Shown here one piece after another: positions 1 to 7,020 of a DNA stretch of 13,899 nt (the first letter of the stretch is position 1; each line of letters starts with the position of its first letter). Source of the stretch: Clostridia bacterium (GTDB lineage: Bacteria; Bacillota; Clostridia; TANB77; CAG-508); contig CAADYC010000023.1 in the NCBI GenBank assembly GCA_900753165.1, forward strand, positions 1 to 13,899. Direction: 5' to 3'. The notes under the pieces were generated by a model that made no database searches, was not told the DNA's origin, and saw only the letters and a program-made list of their open reading frames with translations. The translations under genes and the position numbers were made by a program.

Positions 1-137
1 CTTGCTATTGCTATTCCAGCAAGTAATAATAAAACAATTATTGTTATTACTAATGCTACTAGAGTTATTCCTCTATCTCCTTTTGTATGTATCAAGTAAT
101 TGTTTTCAACCTTCTCTAAAGTTGATTTTTTGTTCAT
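1..137 (-). CDS. Prepilin-like N-terminal membrane protein (partial, 5' end only)
   Basis: The first 45 codons of a minus-strand gene run off the left edge. The start is the ATG at 135-137, preceded by a strong AAGGAGGAT ribosome binding site (145-153). The peptide has a short charged leader, then G23 followed by ITLVALVITIIVLLLLAGIA, a continuous hydrophobic helix at about residues 24-45. This is the layout of a type IV prepilin or pseudopilin signal: a glycine before the cleavage site, then the membrane helix. Position +5 of the presumed mature protein is alanine rather than the usual glutamate. Gut Clostridia often carry such signals on large surface proteins, so the missing remainder may be a pilin-like or repeat-containing surface protein; that is inference. 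It is divergent from spoIVA and has its own promoter. Confidence 0.7.
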   Translation of the reverse strand, partial: MNKKSTLEKVENNYLIHTKGDRGITLVALVITIIVLLLLAGIAIA

Positions 138-217
138 TTTTTAAATCCTCCTTTGTATTTTCATAAAACTTATATCTTGTATTTCAAACATAATTTATCA
201 TGTATCTAATCCATTTA

Positions 218-246
218 ATTATACACAATATATCATGTATTTACAA
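218..246 (-). promoter_or_regulatory. Sigma-A-type promoter for the prepilin-like gene
   Basis: On the minus strand TTGTAA (241-246) and TATAAT (218-223) are separated by exactly 17 bases, with a TG just before the -10 hexamer. It reads towards the prepilin-like gene. Two identical TATCATGTAT decamers (196-205 and 231-240) lie 35 bases apart; one is inside the promoter spacer and the other just downstream, so they could be an operator pair. Confidence 0.6.
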
Positions 247-270
247 TGTTTTTATTACCATTTTTTAAAA

Positions 271-303
271 TGTAATAAAGTTGTAATATCAATGTAATAT
301 AAA
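271..303. repeat. Three tandem TGTAATA repeats with 11-bp period
   Basis: TGTAATA occurs at 271-277, 282-288 and 293-299, each 11 bases after the last. A reversed copy of its core, ATTACA, lies at 318-323. The repeats sit in the 304-base divergent spacer, about 75-110 bases upstream of the expected spoIVA transcription start. Such spacing puts the same sequence on one face of the helix, as in a cooperative protein-binding array. No regulator is identified. Confidence 0.5.
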
Positions 304-342
304 AACAATAATTAAACATTACAAAATTTTTTCAAAAACTTG

Positions 343-373
343 TCATATCATTCAAACATTTAAAATATACATT
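343..373 (+). promoter_or_regulatory. Probable sigma-E promoter of spoIVA
   Basis: TCATATC (343-349) resembles the sigma-E -35 consensus KMATATT with one mismatch. TATACATT (366-373) resembles the -10 consensus CATACAHT with one mismatch. The 16-base gap is slightly long. In Bacillus spoIVA is a mother-cell gene under sigma-E, which supports the reading. Transcription would begin near 380. Confidence 0.5.
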
Positions 374-441
374 AATTAAAGTTATGTGGTACAAACATTT
401 AAATTGAATTAACATTGTAAATTTTAAAGGGAGGTATATAG

Positions 442-1920
442 ATGGAAAGTTCAAATTTATATCAGGACATAGCAAAAAGAACTGATGGTGACATTTATGT
501 TGGAGTTGTAGGTCCTGTTCGTACTGGTAAATCTACATTTATTAAGAATTTTATGGATTTACTTGTAATTCCAAATATTGATAATGAATACAAAAAAGAA
601 AGAGCAAAAGATGAATTGCCTCAAAGTGCTGGTGGCAGAACTATAATGACAACAGAACCTAAATTTGTTCCAAATGAGGCTATTGAAATTACCTTAGACG
701 ATAACTTAAAATTCAAAACTCGTTTAGTTGACTGTGTTGGCTATTTAGTTGATAATGCCATTGGATACCTAGAAGATGATATGCCTAGAATGGTTAAAAC
801 ACCTTGGTCTGATGAAGAAATTCCATTTGAAACAGCTGCTGAAATTGGTACTAAAAAAGTAATTGAAGAACATTCAACAATTGGTGTTTTAGTTACAACT
901 GACGGAACTGTTACAGATATACCAAGAGAAGATTATATAAAAGCCGAAGAACGTGTTGTTTCCGAATTAAAAGCATTAAATAAACCATTCATAATTTTAC
1001 TAAATTCTGAAACACCTTCATCTGAATACACTCAAGAGTTAGCAAAAAAATTAACTGATAAATATAACACAAGTGTAATGCCTATAAACTGTGCAAATTT
1101 AAGTATAGATGACATCAACACAATGTTCTCTAAAATTTTATACGAATTTCCCGCACAAAAAATTGCAATTAAATTACCACGTTGGGTTGATGGCTTAAGT
1201 TTTAATCATCCTATAAAAGCAGAATTATTCAATGAAATAAAAGATGCATTCTCAAATGCAAATGTTTTAAAAGATATTTCAAGTTGTACTCAAAAAATTA
1301 GCCAAACTGAAATGGTTTCTAGAACTACTATTACAAATATTGAACTTGGCTCTGGTAATGTTAAAATTCAAATTGATGTAAAAGAAGATTTATTCTATAA
1401 AGTTTTATCAGAAATAACAGGTGTCAATGTTGAAAATGAAGGCGACCTATTTGGAATTATTACAGACCTTTCTTCTGCTAAGAAAAAATACGATAAAATT
1501 GCATATGCTCTAGAAGAAGTAAATGCAAAAGGCTATGGAATTGTTACGCCATCAATTGACGATTTAGTTTTAGCAGAACCAGAAATGGTTAAACAAGGTT
1601 CACGCTTTGGTGTAAAACTAAAAGCCACCGCTCCTAGTATACATATGATAAAAACAAATGTAACCACTGAAGTCTCACCAATTGTAGGTTCTGAAAAACA
1701 ATCTGAAGAATTAGTAAATTACTTACTTTCAGGATTTGAAAACGACCCTAAACAAATTTGGGAATCAAATATTTTTGGAAAAAGTTTACATGAACTTGTT
1801 AATGAAGGCTTGCAAGCTAAACTTTCTAAAATGCCAGAAGATGCTCAAATGAAACTTCAAGAAACTTTGGAGCGTATTGTTAATGAAGGATCTGGTGGAT
1901 TGATTTGTATTATACTTTAG
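442..1920 (+). CDS. spoIVA: Stage IV sporulation protein A (spore coat morphogenetic ATPase)
   Basis: SpoIVA is made in the mother cell, binds the forespore surface through SpoVM, and polymerises by ATP hydrolysis into the basement layer of the spore coat. At 492 residues this protein matches the length I recall for B. subtilis SpoIVA. The Walker A loop GPVRTGKS is at residues 24-31, the switch-like stretch DELPQSAGGRTIMTTEPKF at 57-75, and the Walker B-like LVDCVG at 95-100. The family hallmark NEGSGGLICIIL closes the C-terminus, which is the membrane- and SpoVM-facing end. The ATG is preceded by AAAGGGAGGT (426-435) at ideal spacing. It is monocistronic, with a probable sigma-E promoter upstream and a terminator downstream. 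Nothing looks damaged, so the organism is or recently was a spore former. Confidence 0.97.
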   Translation: MESSNLYQDIAKRTDGDIYVGVVGPVRTGKSTFIKNFMDLLVIPNIDNEYKKERAKDELPQSAGGRTIMTTEPKFVPNEAIEITLDDNLKFKTRLVDCVGYLVDNAIGYLEDDMPRMVKTPWSDEEIPFETAAEIGTKKVIEEHSTIGVLVTTDGTVTDIPREDYIKAEERVVSELKALNKPFIILLNSETPSSEYTQELAKKLTDKYNTSVMPINCANLSIDDINTMFSKILYEFPAQKIAIKLPRWVDGLSFNHPIKAELFNEIKDAFSNANVLKDISSCTQKISQTEMVSRTTITNIELGSGNVKIQIDVKEDLFYKVLSEITGVNVENEGDLFGIITDLSSAKKKYDKIAYALEEVNAKGYGIVTPSIDDLVLAEPEMVKQGSRFGVKLKATAPSIHMIKTNVTTEVSPIVGSEKQSEELVNYLLSGFENDPKQIWESNIFGKSLHELVNEGLQAKLSKMPEDAQMKLQETLERIVNEGSGGLICIIL

Positions 1921-1942
1921 GAAAAAAGGAACCGAAAAAAGC

Positions 1943-1975
1943 GGGATAGGGGGACGTATCTTTATCCCTTTTTTT
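1943..1975. terminator. Bidirectional terminator between spoIVA and the GNAT-like gene
   Basis: GGGATA (1943-1948) pairs with TATCCC (1963-1968), with an inner GATA/TATC alternative pairing. A run of T follows at 1969-1975 and a run of A precedes at 1935-1940. It therefore works for spoIVA on the plus strand and for the convergent minus-strand cluster. Confidence 0.75.
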
Positions 1976-2011
1976 GTCTTCTTATCTCGTTTTTTTCATA
2001 TTTATTTGCTT

Positions 2012-2806
2012 TTAAAATTTATAAACATAATAAAACATAGTAGGAATAAAGCCTAATTCTTTAAGCATTTCTTCTTTCTTATTAGATACATTTATTTCAA
2101 TAGAGCACAAGTTATATATACCATTTTCAACAGCTAATCTTTGAATTTCTTTTATTAATTGCTTTTCTATTTCAATATCATCTGGTCTTGGCTTAATATA
2201 TATTTGGATTTCCTTTTTACTCGGCATTCCAGAAACAATATATTCTTTTTTTCCATTTTGCTTATACTCTAATATGATTTTATTTGGTTCGTTTACAATT
2301 TTTTCTATATAATCTGGTAAGTCACTTTCTACTTTATTTGTTATTCTTTCAATATTTGCATTTTTATCTATTTTAGTATCTTTAGTTAACTTACACCTAA
2401 ATGTTTTATCTATACAGTTAAAACCATTTTTAGAAAAAATTTTATTAATTTCTTTATCATCTTGTGAAATAAAAAAGATTTCATTTACATTTTTTTCTTT
2501 ACTTAACTCTTTCATTTTTTTTACTAAAGAATCAATTATATTTTCCTTCATATTATCTATTAGCATAGAGATTGAAGAAGATTTATCTATATTAACAAAA
2601 TGTATAATACCTGCTCCTAATATTTTATTATCATCAATAGCAATGATAACTTGTTTATCATTCATATGTAGAATTTCTTTAAAAAAATTGATATTATTAC
2701 ATTTTCTTTTTAATTTTTCTTCTTTTGATAAATCTTTATAATTATTTTTTAACTGTAAGTTGATTAATTGTTCTATATATTCTTCTTTTAATTTTTCTAT
2801 TTTCAT
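2012..2806 (-). CDS. Divergent GNAT-like acetyltransferase, function unknown
   Basis: The predicted protein is soluble, lysine-rich and about 264 residues long. The N-terminal part looks GNAT-like: an opening helix, the strand-like VIIAIDDNKILGAGIIHFV, then a helix and INKIFSKNGFNCIDKTF, which resembles the 'FY...GF' end of an acetyltransferase fold. The C-terminal half contains a second similar ending, EEMLKELGFIPTMFYYVY, suggesting two degenerate GNAT modules in tandem. I do not see a clear acetyl-CoA loop (Q/RxxGxG/A), so catalytic activity is uncertain. Start choice: an upstream ATG at 2831-2833 would add nine residues but has no ribosome binding site. The ATG at 2804-2806 has AAAGGA seven bases upstream and is preferred. 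It is the last gene of the prmC-whiA-hemW-rlmN cluster, close behind rlmN. The substrate cannot be named. Confidence 0.65.
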   Translation of the reverse strand: MKIEKLKEEYIEQLINLQLKNNYKDLSKEEKLKRKCNNINFFKEILHMNDKQVIIAIDDNKILGAGIIHFVNIDKSSSISMLIDNMKENIIDSLVKKMKELSKEKNVNEIFFISQDDKEINKIFSKNGFNCIDKTFRCKLTKDTKIDKNANIERITNKVESDLPDYIEKIVNEPNKIILEYKQNGKKEYIVSGMPSKKEIQIYIKPRPDDIEIEKQLIKEIQRLAVENGIYNLCSIEINVSNKKEEMLKELGFIPTMFYYVYKF

Positions 2807-2863
2807 AATTATATCCTTTTTTATCTTATCCATTTTATTTTATAAAATTTTTTTCGTTCATAT

Positions 2864-3886
2864 TTAGTTTAAATTTTTTCTTCTCAATTGCCCACATGCT
2901 GCATCAATATCAGATCCAAGTTCTCTTCTAATAGTAGCAACAATTCCATGGTCATTTAAGTAATCTCTAAACTTCATAATATTTTCATTAGAAGATTTTG
3001 AATAAGCACCATTTTCGATTTTATTAATTGGAATCAAATTGACGTGGCATAACATGCCATGCAACAATTTAACCAATTCTTTGGCATCTTCAAGATTATC
3101 GTTGTTGTCTTTTGCCAATGCATATTCAAAAGAAATTCTTCTATTAGTTTTTGCAATATAATCTTTGCATGCTTGCATTAATTCTTCGATTGGGAATGCA
3201 TTATTTACAGGCATCATACTGCTTCTTTTTTCATTATTTGTTGCATGTAAAGAAATAGATAATGTACATTGAATATTTTCCTCTGCTAATCTATATATTC
3301 CTGGTACTAAACCACTTGTAGAAACACTTATATGTCTTGCACCTATATTTAAACCTTTTGGATTATTTATAATTCTAATTGCATTTACAACATTCGTATA
3401 ATTGTTTAAAGGCTCACCTATTCCCATAAAAACAACATTTGAAATTCTAACTCCTGTATCTTGTTCTACTGCTAAAATTTGCTCAACAATTTCACCTGAT
3501 GTCAAACTTCTTATAAAATTTATTCCTGTTGATGCACAGAATTTGCATCCCATTTTACATCCAATTTGTGAAGAAACGCAAATACTATATCCATGATGAT
3601 AACTCATTAGTACTGTTTCTATTGCATTACCATCTAACACATCAAATAGATATTTGATTGTTCCATCTTTTGATTCTTGTTTTCTTAAAATTTTGTAATT
3701 GCAAATTGTATAATTTTCTTTTAATTTTTCTCTTAATGCCAAAGATAAATTTGTCATTTCGTCAAATTCTTTTACTTTTTCTTGATATAGCCATTTAAAT
3801 ATTTGCTCTGCTCTAAATGGTTTTTCTCCTATTTCTACTAGTTCTTTTTTTAAATCTTCTAAATCATAATCTTTTATATTTTTCAT
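2864..3886 (-). CDS. rlmN: Dual-specificity 23S rRNA / tRNA adenine-C2 methyltransferase RlmN
   Basis: RlmN is a cytosolic radical-SAM enzyme that puts a methyl group on C2 of A2503 in 23S rRNA and A37 of some tRNAs, tuning decoding and peptide release. The 340-residue protein has the cluster motif CKMGCKFC at residues 110-117 (C110, C114, C117). C103, seven residues before the first cluster cysteine, fits the conserved mechanistic cysteine, and C331 in DAACGQL matches the C-terminal cysteine that carries the transient methyl group. GIGEPLNN (155-162) is the SAM-binding GGEP-like motif. Length and motif order are normal. The ATG lies three bases after the hemW stop, and the binding site GGGAGGAA sits inside the last hemW codons, so the two are co-transcribed and perhaps translationally coupled. 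RlmN is distinguished from the resistance enzyme Cfr by context and general sequence, not by a single residue. Confidence 0.95.
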   Translation of the reverse strand: MKNIKDYDLEDLKKELVEIGEKPFRAEQIFKWLYQEKVKEFDEMTNLSLALREKLKENYTICNYKILRKQESKDGTIKYLFDVLDGNAIETVLMSYHHGYSICVSSQIGCKMGCKFCASTGINFIRSLTSGEIVEQILAVEQDTGVRISNVVFMGIGEPLNNYTNVVNAIRIINNPKGLNIGARHISVSTSGLVPGIYRLAEENIQCTLSISLHATNNEKRSSMMPVNNAFPIEELMQACKDYIAKTNRRISFEYALAKDNNDNLEDAKELVKLLHGMLCHVNLIPINKIENGAYSKSSNENIMKFRDYLNDHGIVATIRRELGSDIDAACGQLRRKNLN

Positions 3887-3889
3887 TTT

Positions 3890-5089
3890 TTACACAAATT
3901 CCTCCCAAACTAAATTTGCTAAATCTAACCCTTTGCTAGTTAATTTAATATCATCTAAATCAACCTCAAGTAAATCTTCTTCAACCAATTTTTGCAACTC
4001 ATTTCTAAACAAATAAATTGGATTTTCTCCAAATTTTTGCTCAAACTTTGAAATGCTAACGCCATCAAGTTTTCTTAGTCCTAACATCATAAATTCTTTT
4101 TCCATATCGAGTTTATTTTGAATTTCTTCAATTGTTTTTATAGTTGCAAATCCATTTTTATTTTCAAAATTAACCTCAAAGTCATTTTTCATATCATTCT
4201 CAACATTTTTTGCATTATCTACATTCAAATATTCTTCCAAGTCAGAAGTATTTGCATACCTTACACCATTTACATATGAATGTGCAGCAACTCCAAAGCC
4301 AACATATTGCTTTTGTCCCCAACAATTCATATTGTGTTTTGATTCAAATCCTGGCTTTGCAAAATTTGATATTTCATAATGCTTATAGCCTTTAAACTCT
4401 AAGAAATTTTTCATATAATGATACTGTCTTCTTTCCTCTTCGTCATCTGGCAAACTTAATTCCCCAGAATCAATTCTTTGCTCTATTTTTGTCCTTTCTT
4501 CTACTATCAAAGAATACACAGATATATGATTTGGTATTGGTTTCAAATTAACCACATTCTCCAAACTATTTTTTAAAATTTCAATATCTTGTCCTGGAAG
4601 TCCTAACATTAAATCAACATTTATGTTTTCAAATCCCGCTTCTCCTGCCCATTTATATGTATCCAAAAATTGATTATAATTATGAATTCTTCCAATTTCT
4701 TTTAAAATAGCCTCATCAGTACTTTGAAGTCCTATACTTAATCTGTTTATTCCACAATCTCTATACATTTGTAAATTACTTTTTGTTGTAGTTCCAGGAT
4801 TTACCTCGATTGTAATTTCAACTTTTTCTTTATCTATTCTTGAAACATCATAAATTTTATCCAAGATTTTCTTTATAAGTTCAGACTTTATTGCTGATGG
4901 AGTTCCTCCTCCAATATAAATAGTACTTATAAAATTATTTTTTAATAAATCTTTATTTTCTTCAATTTCTTCTAATAGTTTTTCAACATATTTCTCTTGC
5001 ATACCAAAACAATTTGAATATGATATAAAATCACAATAATCACATTTTTTTACGCAAAATGGTATATGTATATATATTCCTAACTCCAT
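3890..5089 (-). CDS. hemW: HemW, radical-SAM heme chaperone (HemN-like)
   Basis: HemW belongs to the coproporphyrinogen-oxidase-like radical-SAM family, but known members bind heme and pass it to respiratory proteins rather than oxidise coproporphyrinogen. The cluster motif is CVKKCDYC (C12, C16, C19 from the chosen start). It is followed by DF and not by the fourth cysteine typical of true HemN, which favours HemW. IYIGGGTPSA is the SAM-binding glycine motif, EVNPGT and GINRLSIGLQS follow, and the C-terminal third has the HemN_C winged-helix look. Start choice: a TTG six bases upstream is possible, but AAAGGA lies eight bases before the ATG at 5087-5089, giving 399 residues. It is followed after three bases by rlmN and preceded by whiA. 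Whether this organism makes heme cannot be told from the window. Confidence 0.92.
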   Translation of the reverse strand: MELGIYIHIPFCVKKCDYCDFISYSNCFGMQEKYVEKLLEEIEENKDLLKNNFISTIYIGGGTPSAIKSELIKKILDKIYDVSRIDKEKVEITIEVNPGTTTKSNLQMYRDCGINRLSIGLQSTDEAILKEIGRIHNYNQFLDTYKWAGEAGFENINVDLMLGLPGQDIEILKNSLENVVNLKPIPNHISVYSLIVEERTKIEQRIDSGELSLPDDEEERRQYHYMKNFLEFKGYKHYEISNFAKPGFESKHNMNCWGQKQYVGFGVAAHSYVNGVRYANTSDLEEYLNVDNAKNVENDMKNDFEVNFENKNGFATIKTIEEIQNKLDMEKEFMMLGLRKLDGVSISKFEQKFGENPIYLFRNELQKLVEEDLLEVDLDDIKLTSKGLDLANLVWEEFV

Positions 5090-5116
5090 CTTCAACTTCC
5101 TTTAAAATCCATTTTC

Positions 5117-5136
5117 AATTGTATATTGATACAATT
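5117..5136. repeat. Small inverted repeat between whiA and hemW
   Basis: AATTGTAT (5117-5124) and ATACAATT (5129-5136) form an 8-bp stem with a four-base loop in the 94-base whiA-hemW spacer. No T-run follows in the minus direction, so it is not a standard terminator. It could modulate translation or mRNA stability. Confidence 0.35.
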
Positions 5137-5183
5137 TGTTACTATTTTATACTTTTTTAGTATTCAATATAATTTTATTTATT

Positions 5184-6050
5184 TTATAATTCATCTGCAA
5201 TTTTAATAATTCTCTTTAATCTATAATTAACCCCTGATTTTCCAAGTGGAACTTTTAATTTTTGTCCTAGTTCCAACAAAGACATATCTGGATATTCTAA
5301 TCTAAGCAACGCAATCTCTTTTAAATTATCATCCAATTTATTAAACTTATTTGACTGTTGCAATTTTCTAATAGCATCAATCTGTTCAACAGAAGCATTC
5401 AAAGTCTTATTTAAATTTGCTGTTTGGCAATTTACAATCCTATTAACTTTGCCACTCATCTCCTTTTGAACTCTAATATCTTCAAATTTTAAAACACTGC
5501 TATTTGCTCCAATCAATGCAATAATTAAAGATATTTCTTCTCCCTCTTTTAAATAAATAGAATTTTTATTTTCTAACTTTTTACAATTGATATTAAACTG
5601 TTTTATTATATCATACAAAAATTGCATATTATTTTTTGTTGATAAATTTATTTCTAAATGATATGTTTTATTTGGATTATTTATTGAACCCGCTCCTAAA
5701 AAAGCTCCTCTTATAATCGCTCTCTTATAATTTTCATTTTCAATATTATTAAATTTTATATCTAAATACTTATCTTTAACTTCAATCTCTTCCATAAGAT
5801 TTTTAACTTTAAATGTGATAATAAATGATTTTCCATCAAATTCAATATTATTATCTATATTTAAATTTTTTAATAATTTTGAAAAACGATTTATATTATA
5901 TTCACTTTCAGTTGCATATCTTACACTATTTTTTATAACTGTTGCATTTTTAGAAATCAAATATCCTATTAACTCATATTTAACTTCTTCTTTCTTATTC
6001 AAATTACTTATCTTACTAAGTTCTTCTTTTAAATCTGATGAAAAAGACAT
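5184..6050 (-). CDS. whiA: DNA-binding protein WhiA
   Basis: WhiA is a widespread Gram-positive DNA-binding protein. It is required for sporulation septation in Streptomyces and affects division and chromosome segregation in Bacillus. This 288-residue protein has the degenerate homing-endonuclease-like N-terminal domain, with the family motif RAIIRGAFLGAGSINNP at 110-126 where active LAGLIDADG enzymes keep acidic residues. The C-terminal helix-turn-helix is at about 243-288 (PDMSLLELGQKLKVPLGKSG...NYRLKRI). It is somewhat shorter than the ~316 residues I recall for B. subtilis. The start is supported by AGGAGGT six bases before the ATG. In many Firmicutes whiA follows rapZ and the gluconeogenesis factor yvcK; here it sits between prmC and hemW. 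The 44-base gap from prmC suggests one transcript. Confidence 0.93.
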   Translation of the reverse strand: MSFSSDLKEELSKISNLNKKEEVKYELIGYLISKNATVIKNSVRYATESEYNINRFSKLLKNLNIDNNIEFDGKSFIITFKVKNLMEEIEVKDKYLDIKFNNIENENYKRAIIRGAFLGAGSINNPNKTYHLEINLSTKNNMQFLYDIIKQFNINCKKLENKNSIYLKEGEEISLIIALIGANSSVLKFEDIRVQKEMSGKVNRIVNCQTANLNKTLNASVEQIDAIRKLQQSNKFNKLDDNLKEIALLRLEYPDMSLLELGQKLKVPLGKSGVNYRLKRIIKIADEL

Positions 6051-6094
6051 TTTATTACCTCCTACTCTAAATATTTCATTTTAACAATTTAAAT

Positions 6095-6940
6095 TTATTT
6101 TATTTGTGTGACTATAATTCTATCATTATCAAACAAATCTTTTTTTGAATATGTATTTACGAATTTTTCTGTATTTTCTATAAATTCAATTACATCAATT
6201 TTTTGATCAAACCCAATTTCCAAACATAGATATCCTTTATATTTCAAATATCTATATGATTCATTTATAATTTTTTTATAAAAATCTAAGCCATCTTTTC
6301 CTCCATCTAATGCTATATATGGTTCATTTTTCACTTGAATATCTAACTTTTCTATAACATTAGTCTTTATATATGGTGGATTAGAAACTATTATATCAAA
6401 TTTTTCTTCATTTAAATTTGTAAACATATCTGAATTTACAAATGTTATCTGATTTTCTACATTATTACTAATAGCATTTTTCTTAGCTATTTTTAAAGCT
6501 TCATTACTTATATCTATTGCTGTAATTTCAGACTGTGGCAAATATTTTGCAAGAGATACTGCTATTGCACCACTTCCTGTACATAAATCTAATATTTTTT
6601 TTGCATTAGTTTTTTGCGCTATTTTTATAACTTCTTCTACTAAAATCTCTGTATCTTGTCTTGGTATCAAAACATTTTTATCTACAAAAAAGTTTAATTT
6701 CATAAATTCCTTTTGGTGTGTTATATGTTCTATTGGAATACCTTTTTTCAACATCTTTATTTCTTTTAAATATTGTTTTTCTTTATTTTCTTCAAGTTGT
6801 TCCATATCATTTACAATCACATATTGTCTTGTCTGATTTAATACATATTGCATCAATAACCTTGCTTTCAGTTTAGGTTCTTCAATATTTTCATTTTTTA
6901 ATTCTATCATTCCTTTTTTAATTAGCTCTGATATAGTCAT
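6095..6940 (-). CDS. prmC: Release-factor glutamine N5-methyltransferase PrmC
   Basis: PrmC methylates the glutamine of the GGQ motif in release factors RF1 and RF2, raising termination efficiency. The 281-residue protein has an N-terminal helical substrate domain, the family motif LIPRQDTE at 91-98, SAM motif I LDLCTGSGAIAV at 118-129, an acidic ribose-binding residue in AIDIS (141-145), and the catalytic NPPY at 187-190. Length and order are normal. The ATG at 6938-6940 is preceded by AAGGTG. It is the first gene of the minus-strand cluster prmC-whiA-hemW-rlmN-GNAT and has its own extended -10 promoter. The prfA gene, a frequent neighbour, is not in the window. Confidence 0.95.
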   Translation of the reverse strand: MTISELIKKGMIELKNENIEEPKLKARLLMQYVLNQTRQYVIVNDMEQLEENKEKQYLKEIKMLKKGIPIEHITHQKEFMKLNFFVDKNVLIPRQDTEILVEEVIKIAQKTNAKKILDLCTGSGAIAVSLAKYLPQSEITAIDISNEALKIAKKNAISNNVENQITFVNSDMFTNLNEEKFDIIVSNPPYIKTNVIEKLDIQVKNEPYIALDGGKDGLDFYKKIINESYRYLKYKGYLCLEIGFDQKIDVIEFIENTEKFVNTYSKKDLFDNDRIIVTQIK

Positions 6941-6963
6941 ATAATCACCTTCTTACATACACT

Positions 6964-6992
6964 ATTTTACCATGTATTTCCCATTCTTTCAA
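6964..6992 (-). promoter_or_regulatory. Sigma-A promoter of the prmC-whiA-hemW-rlmN cluster
   Basis: On the minus strand TTGAAA (6987-6992) and TAAAAT (6964-6969) are separated by exactly 17 bases, with TGG before the -10 (extended -10). The -35 box starts in the tail of the previous gene's terminator. Confidence 0.75.
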
Positions 6993-7020
6993 GAAAAAAA
7001 GTGGATTATTAAAATCCACT
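6993..7020 (-). terminator. Intrinsic terminator of the 494-residue unknown gene
   Basis: AGTGGATT (7000-7007 in plus orientation) pairs perfectly with AATCCACT (7013-7020), with a five-base loop. In the minus direction it is followed by seven T. It begins directly after the stop codon. Confidence 0.85.

Noticed and set aside
3402..6084. Plus-strand open frames at 3402-3596, 4210-4395 and 5815-6084
   Set aside because: All lie antisense to well-supported genes (rlmN, hemW, whiA) and lack ribosome binding sites and family resemblance.
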